A stretch of 64,000 nt of DNA from Pseudomonadota bacterium (GTDB lineage Bacteria > Pseudomonadota > Gammaproteobacteria > Halothiobacillales > Halothiobacillaceae). Shown in pieces: positions 59,311 to 64,000 of the stretch. The DNA is taken from the NCBI GenBank assembly GCA_021795795.1, contig JAJYPA010000003.1:1-64000 (forward strand), in the 5' to 3' direction. Numbering within the stretch: position 1 is the stretch's first letter; every line of letters begins with the position of its first letter. Position numbers and translations under genes: made by a program. Under the pieces are notes generated by a model. That model made no database searches. It was not told the DNA's origin and was given only the letters and a program-made list of their open reading frames with translations.

Positions 59311-62300
59311 TCAGACGCCCTCTTCCTGAACGAATAACTGCCACCATTGATCACGTGTGGATTTACGTGTTTTAGAGCGATACATGGTGGCATCGGCCTT
59401 GCGCAGTAGGGTATCGCCATCCTTACCGTCCTGCGGATACAGAGCAAACCCACCGGACAAACCTACCGTTGCCAACCTATCTGGCGCCACCTGAAAGCCT
59501 TCTTCAACCGCTTCATGCAGGCGGCTGAGTGCTAACTGCAAGTGAGTAATGACATGATCCGGGTCAATATCACCAATGACGACTACAAACTCATCCCCTC
59601 CCAGGCGCACAAGGAAATCCTGTGCGCGCAGACGAGATCGCAAGCGCCCCGCCAACTCCCTCAAAAGTCGATCGCCCGTTTCATGCCCAAACTGATCGTT
59701 GACGGGTTTGAAATCATCCAGATCCATCATGCCAAGCACCAGCACCCGGCCATCGTTTCTGGCCCGTGCGAGTGCTTGAGGTAAATAGTGTTCCAGGGCG
59801 AAGCGGTTGGGCAGATCAGTCAGGCGATCGTGTCGGGCTCGGTAGGCTTCTTCCGACTGCAAGGTCACAAGGCGTTGTTTGTTGTCCAATTCATCCAAAC
59901 CACGCCCCAGCAATTCGGCCACCCGTTCGCACAGCTCGACGGTTTGAGGATCGAATACATCATGCTCCTCGGAAACAAATCCCATGACTGCCCACATCTC
60001 GCCGCCTCGTCTTACGGGTGTGACCAACGCAGAATGCCACCGATGCGCTCTAAGAAACGAATGGTATCCATCAAGCCGCACGTTACCCAGCAAGTCATTT
60101 TCAATTGCCGTCTTCTGGGTCAGCCATGCCCGTACGATGAGTTGATCCCGCGCGCTTTCGGCAACCACTGAGATGACGCCTGGTAACTCTTCAGCGCCAC
60201 TACCGGTAGACGCGAGGACATCCATGACGCCATCGGCATTTGGTTTCCTCAAGTAGATGGCATTAAAAGGAGTTTCGTGAACAAGCTTTTCGCAGGTACC
60301 CACGAGCATATCGGGCACAGTTTGTGCACGCAGCACGACGTCTGCCTGCTGCATAAGCGCACGATACAACCCTTGCAAGCGCATGATCTGGTTACGCTGC
60401 CGGATGTTCTGCAAGCCACGCTCGATGCTTAGTACGAGGTTTTCAAAAAATGAAATAGCGTCCTGGTCGAGCACGTCTTCGCTATGGCCACATACCGTGA
60501 GCACAGTCGAAAGTGCACCGCCAATACGAATCGGCAAGGAGACAATACTCCGTGCAACAGGCCCTCCGCCACTATCGTCTGTCGATGGACGCTCATACGA
60601 AAGGAATAGGGTTTGATTTTCGCGCCAGCATCGCTGAGCCGGGTGCTCTTTTCCCAATTGGCTGGAAGACAACGGTTGCTCACCCTGAATGGAGAGACAT
60701 TCCGAATGCCAATTCACCTCACCTGAGGTTGCCAGAACATTAAAATCGCTCCCATTCTGCTGAGGCGAACCGATCCAGGCCAGTTTCAGAGCGTTGTTCT
60801 TACTCAAGGCTCCGCAAACGAATTTGTACAAATCATGGTCTGTGACGTGCTGCATGGTGGCCGGATTGGCACTGAACTGATTGAGCTCGGCCAGCAGCTC
60901 CCGAAAACCGGCAATACGATGCAGACGTTGCGCTTGCGCCTCACGCTCGGTCGCATCTAGAACGGTCCAGACGCTATGTATTCCCTCGTTGTCGGTAAAC
61001 AGCCGACCCGATACATCACATGTCACGACACGCCCGTCCCGGCGCACACAAGCCACCGATTGCCGTTGCACGGCATGGGATTTGGTCATTTTGGAAAACA
61101 CCTTGTCGAGGCGCGCATATTCAATATCGCTGACAAAAAAATCCCGAACCGGCATCCCCGCCATTTCATCAAGCGTGTATCCAAACATGTGAGCTGCCTG
61201 AGGATTACAGCTTTTGACCACCCGATCCTTAACCAGAAACACGCCGACCAGCGCGTTGTTGAACAAAGCGTTTTGCAGCTTCCGGGCATCCAGCCGGTCC
61301 AGACCACGCGAGATGCTCAATGCCAGTTCGCGAAGTACATCCTGCAATGGCCCATCAAAGACATCGGGCTCAGCGTGATACACCGCAAGTACGGCGAATA
61401 TTTTACCGCCGCGCAAAACAGGCAGCGTGGCGGTCGACTTCAAGCCGAACTGCTGCGCCCTCGCCTGCCACGGTCGCAAAAATTCTGTTTTTTCAAAAGA
61501 GGTATTGAAATGATCGCAGCCCTCGCGCCAGGTTCGCCCCATTGTCCCTAGCCCCTCCGGCAGATTCGGATCGGCAGAAACAAATAGATCGTCGATAAAG
61601 CCAGTCGCCCCGGAAGCCGCTAAAAATCGGAACTTAAGTGTGTCATCCGGGCGAGCAAGCATGACCAGCTTCAGATGTGCGTAGCGCACGGCAAGATCAC
61701 AGAGGGGCTGAAACAATTCCTGCTCATTCTCTGCCGAGGCAATTTTCTGGCTCACCTTCGCCAGCATGTGATGAAAATCGATCAGACGGTTTTTCTGGTC
61801 GGTCAGTCGCTGACGCTCAACGGCCTGATTGGCGTGATGCAGCAGGGCACCAACGAGCGTTGCTGCAAACTCGAGCAGCAGGATATCTTCTTCCGTCGGT
61901 GTGGCAGAGGTCATTGCAGATAAGGCAAAGGTGCCGAGCAGGTGATCGTTATGAAATACAGGGTAGGACCAGCAGGACCGCAGCTGCCACTGCTGCGCGA
62001 TGGGGCGCAAATCATCCCAGCGTGCGTCCGTATCGATATCGCAAACCAGAGCAGGCTCGCCACCATGCGCCGCATGTCCACATGAACCGGCCTGCGCACC
62101 GGGCGTCAACCCATTGAGTGCCTCGATCAACCCCTGGGGTACGCTGGGTGCGGCAAACACGTAGAGTTTCTCGCCGCCACCCTCGGCCCACATGATGCTG
62201 GCGATCTTTCCCGGACACATCTGCTCGACCCGAAGGCAGACGCGCTCAGCCAGATCCCTCGGCGATTGACCCGCCACGAGATCCCGCAGAACGGACATGG

Positions 62301-62334
62301 ATAGATCGAGAAAAGCTTCTGCGGGGGTAGTCAT
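59311..62334 (-). CDS. Multi-GAF/PAS diguanylate cyclase
   Basis: A 1007-residue soluble signalling protein. Domains in order, by eye: GAF (about 10-170), GAF (about 190-355), PAS (about 365-480, NNALVGVFLVKDRVVKSCNP), GAF (about 490-660), GAF (about 670-840), GGDEF (about 845-1000). The catalytic motif RLGGDEFVVVI is intact near residue 911. RAQD five residues earlier is a complete inhibitory I-site. No EAL domain and no membrane segment are present. It should make cyclic di-GMP in response to cytoplasmic signals. Proximity to the polysaccharide and pilus loci is suggestive only. Confidence 0.9.
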   Translation of the reverse strand: MTTPAEAFLDLSMSVLRDLVAGQSPRDLAERVCLRVEQMCPGKIASIMWAEGGGEKLYVFAAPSVPQGLIEALNGLTPGAQAGSCGHAAHGGEPALVCDIDTDARWDDLRPIAQQWQLRSCWSYPVFHNDHLLGTFALSAMTSATPTEEDILLLEFAATLVGALLHHANQAVERQRLTDQKNRLIDFHHMLAKVSQKIASAENEQELFQPLCDLAVRYAHLKLVMLARPDDTLKFRFLAASGATGFIDDLFVSADPNLPEGLGTMGRTWREGCDHFNTSFEKTEFLRPWQARAQQFGLKSTATLPVLRGGKIFAVLAVYHAEPDVFDGPLQDVLRELALSISRGLDRLDARKLQNALFNNALVGVFLVKDRVVKSCNPQAAHMFGYTLDEMAGMPVRDFFVSDIEYARLDKVFSKMTKSHAVQRQSVACVRRDGRVVTCDVSGRLFTDNEGIHSVWTVLDATEREAQAQRLHRIAGFRELLAELNQFSANPATMQHVTDHDLYKFVCGALSKNNALKLAWIGSPQQNGSDFNVLATSGEVNWHSECLSIQGEQPLSSSQLGKEHPAQRCWRENQTLFLSYERPSTDDSGGGPVARSIVSLPIRIGGALSTVLTVCGHSEDVLDQDAISFFENLVLSIERGLQNIRQRNQIMRLQGLYRALMQQADVVLRAQTVPDMLVGTCEKLVHETPFNAIYLRKPNADGVMDVLASTGSGAEELPGVISVVAESARDQLIVRAWLTQKTAIENDLLGNVRLDGYHSFLRAHRWHSALVTPVRRGGEMWAVMGFVSEEHDVFDPQTVELCERVAELLGRGLDELDNKQRLVTLQSEEAYRARHDRLTDLPNRFALEHYLPQALARARNDGRVLVLGMMDLDDFKPVNDQFGHETGDRLLRELAGRLRSRLRAQDFLVRLGGDEFVVVIGDIDPDHVITHLQLALSRLHEAVEEGFQVAPDRLATVGLSGGFALYPQDGKDGDTLLRKADATMYRSKTRKSTRDQWWQLFVQEEGV

Positions 62335-62540
62335 GAATCAGGACGATTCCTTGTTATCAATGCGCTGCACGACTGAATTCGCGGAGCAATCGGTCTTTTG
62401 TGATCTTCATTCAAAGACCAAAGAGTCAACTCAACCGCCTCATCATAACCAATTTACTTACTAAGGCATTCAATTTGATCCAGACCTTGCTTCTCCTGAA
62501 AAACCTCGCCGGGAACGCCGTGCCGGAAACACCCCGAAAA

Positions 62541-63371
62541 TCAAGGATAATCCTGCCGTGTCGGGCGAATCATCAACTCGTTGATGTGAATGTGGGGTGA
62601 CTGAGAAACCACAAAATCGATGGCATTGGCAATATCCTCGCCATACAGCAATGGCCCGAAATCTGTATTGAATTTATCCACCAGATGATCGTCGTAGCCC
62701 GCGGCATCCTGAAAACCGCTGACGACAATGCCCGGCTCGATCACCGTCACCCGAACGCCATGCTTGCCCACCTCACGCCGCAACCCTTCGGCCAGCGCCT
62801 GCACGGCGAACTTGGTCGAACCATAGACGGCACTGAACGGCGAAATATTGCGCCCAACGACCGAGCCGATCACGACGATATCGGCCGCTTGCCGAGGGAA
62901 ATCCGCTGCCTGCTTCTCAACCAGCGCCTGCGCCGCCTTCTGCATCAACAAAGCAGCACCCAACACATTGAGCTTGAATACTTGTTCGTACTCCGCCAGA
63001 TCGACTTCGGTCAGCAGACCACCCAATCCACGCCCGGCATTGACCACGACAATATCCGCCGGGCGCGCGAAATACGCTTGCGCGGCATCCAGAAGCTGAT
63101 CGACCACCGAGGCTTCACCCGCGTCTCCGGCCACACCAAAAAAGCCATCACCCAATTCAACCGCCAATGCTTTGAGCTTCTCGGCACTGCGGGCATTGCC
63201 GATCACGCCGTATCCGCTCTGAATGAATTTCCGTACGGTCGCCTCACCAATACCCGAGGTCGCGCCGGTCACAACAGCCACACGAGAAAATCGTGCGGGT
63301 GCCTGGGAAACGTTCTTTATCGGCATATTTTGTATGGATGAATTCTGAACCGATGGATTTTGCTGAGTCAT
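62541..63371 (-). CDS. Short-chain dehydrogenase/reductase
   Basis: A 276-residue classical SDR. The cofactor loop is AVVTGATSGIGEATVRKFI, followed by VNAGRGLGGLL, and the catalytic Ser-Tyr-Lys is in IGSVVGRNISPFSAVYGSTK. The first 27 residues are a polar, Asn/Gln/Ser-rich extension before the core. Substrate is unknown; the YdfG-like serine/3-hydroxy-acid dehydrogenase group is one possible relative. It stands alone, with 206 bp of non-coding sequence between it and the diguanylate cyclase gene. Confidence 0.85.
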   Translation of the reverse strand: MTQQNPSVQNSSIQNMPIKNVSQAPARFSRVAVVTGATSGIGEATVRKFIQSGYGVIGNARSAEKLKALAVELGDGFFGVAGDAGEASVVDQLLDAAQAYFARPADIVVVNAGRGLGGLLTEVDLAEYEQVFKLNVLGAALLMQKAAQALVEKQAADFPRQAADIVVIGSVVGRNISPFSAVYGSTKFAVQALAEGLRREVGKHGVRVTVIEPGIVVSGFQDAAGYDDHLVDKFNTDFGPLLYGEDIANAIDFVVSQSPHIHINELMIRPTRQDYP

Positions 63372-63401
63372 ACCAATTCCTCGATGAGCTGAAGGGAAAA
63401 C

Positions 63402-63518
63402 CTACCAGAAGCGACCCATCCAAATGGCGCAGCCACCTAATAAGATGAGACCAACATAAAACACCGACCGGATGCCCTGAGCCACTTTCTGATTAATCAG
63501 AGGGGTAATGTAGACCAC
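63402..63518 (-). CDS. Possible 38-residue small membrane protein
   Basis: A short frame starting at GTG (63518) with AGGA nine bases upstream. It has one hydrophobic segment (SVFYVGLILLGGCAIWMG) near the C-terminus. The open frame extends further upstream without another convincing start. I do not recognise it. Size alone makes it uncertain. Confidence 0.25.
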   Translation of the reverse strand: MVYITPLINQKVAQGIRSVFYVGLILLGGCAIWMGRFW

Positions 63519-63532
63519 TTTTCGAGTTCCTG

Positions 63533-63781
63533 TCAGCGGCCACCTACCTCCTCGTCCATTACTCTGTGCGCTTCTGGCATGTGCACGCGCAACCGGGTCA
63601 GGCATTTTTGACGCGAAAATGACAAGCGAATACCAATCAGCGCCAACAACAAACCGCCCAGATCCCAAGACCTGGTTTTACCCCCTTCGACTACCCAGAG
63701 CCATGCTCGACGTGCAATCAAATACCAAAATCGGTCTCTGACGAGGCGCTGGGGTTGATGACGTTGATTGATCGCAGCCAT
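63533..63781 (-). CDS. Possible 82-residue hypothetical protein
   Basis: From the ATG at 63781 (MAAINQRHQPQRLVRDRFWY) with AGAGGG at good spacing. The protein is Arg-rich with one possible membrane segment (LGGLLLALIGIRLSF) and an acidic tail. It is followed 14 bp later by the 38-residue frame. No family is recognised. It may be a small two-gene unit or chance open reading. Confidence 0.3.
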   Translation of the reverse strand: MAAINQRHQPQRLVRDRFWYLIARRAWLWVVEGGKTRSWDLGGLLLALIGIRLSFSRQKCLTRLRVHMPEAHRVMDEEVGGR

Positions 63782-64000
63782 CAGAAGCATCCCTCTACGT
63801 CAGCCGACGCATCCGGGGCTGGTTGAAGGATCAGGGCAAGAGGGCAGCGGACCAGCTCCAACCAGCTCCAAAAGGCCCACCAAAGACTATTCAAAACGAT
63901 CCATGAATGGCCTCTGAAATCCAGTTGACAGTGTATTCTCTCAACTACGCTTCAGACTCATTTAGGGATTGGAAAATACTTTGGACATGCGCGATTGCTC

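Noticed and set aside
63925..64000. TTGACA box and an ATG at 63987 suggesting a new plus-strand gene
   Set aside because: No good -10 element at proper spacing, and only four codons are visible before the window ends.

Overview
The window looks like a chromosomal segment of a gammaproteobacterium. The evidence is the order yebC-ruvC-ruvA-ruvB-ybgC-tolQRAB-cpoB-queE-queC, a Pil-Chp chemosensory cluster, a gshA of the Acidithiobacillus-type family next to gshB, and an LPS-type ABC-transporter polysaccharide cluster. The DksA type and general protein style suggest a chemolithotroph-like lineage such as Halothiobacillus relatives, but this is an impression only. Nearly all DNA is coding. I see no rRNA, tRNA, prophage, CRISPR array or intact insertion sequence.

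Layout. 1-8883 (minus strand): one tightly coupled run yebC, ruvC, ruvA, ruvB, ybgC, tolQ, tolR, tolA, tolB, cpoB, queE, queC (cut by the left edge). It covers recombination, the Tol envelope machine and queuosine synthesis. The usual pal gene between tolB and cpoB is absent. 9027-12379 (minus): Bcr/CflA-like exporter, trpG/pabA, cysQ and nudE. 12600-15655 (plus): cobalamin riboswitch, btuB, a terminator, a block of five consecutive hairpins, and a BtuM-like inner-membrane cobalamin transporter. 15775-26607 (minus): pilG-pilH-pilI-pilJ-chpA-chpC, the twitching/surface-sensing chemosensory system, without pilK or chpB.

26934-34922 (plus): gshA-gshB, apbE, a TonB-family protein, a dksA lacking most zinc ligands, a periplasmic-type cyclophilin, rnd, an ibaG/BolA gene, a MITE-like repeat, a DUF1244 gene and a short CDF transporter. 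34933-40366: an exported unknown protein, a 267-bp nested palindromic element filling a divergent promoter region, a spermidine-synthase-like gene, a Prx5 peroxiredoxin, thiC under a TPP riboswitch, and a Phd/PIN toxin-antitoxin pair. 40519-43713 (plus): pcm, a mosaic G/C-rich repeat, tolC and murU.

43742-59208 (minus): a polysaccharide locus reading wzm-wzt-manC-manB-methyltransferase-triple glycosyltransferase-gmd-rmd-GT-GT-hexose-1-P transferase. ManB, ManC, Gmd and Rmd together would make GDP-D-rhamnose. The glycosyltransferases would build a D-rhamnose-containing chain on undecaprenyl phosphate, and Wzm/Wzt would export it, like the A-band (common) antigen of Pseudomonas. Both gmd and manB carry an in-frame copy of a C-rich palindromic repeat that is translated into the protein. 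59311-63781 (minus): a 1007-residue GAF/PAS/GGDEF diguanylate cyclase, an SDR oxidoreductase and two doubtful small ORFs. The last 200 bp contain no gene I can support.

The most unusual items are non-coding or repeat-derived: the five-hairpin block before btuM, the nested palindrome at 35887-36153, the translated repeats in the sugar-nucleotide genes, and the tol operon without pal.
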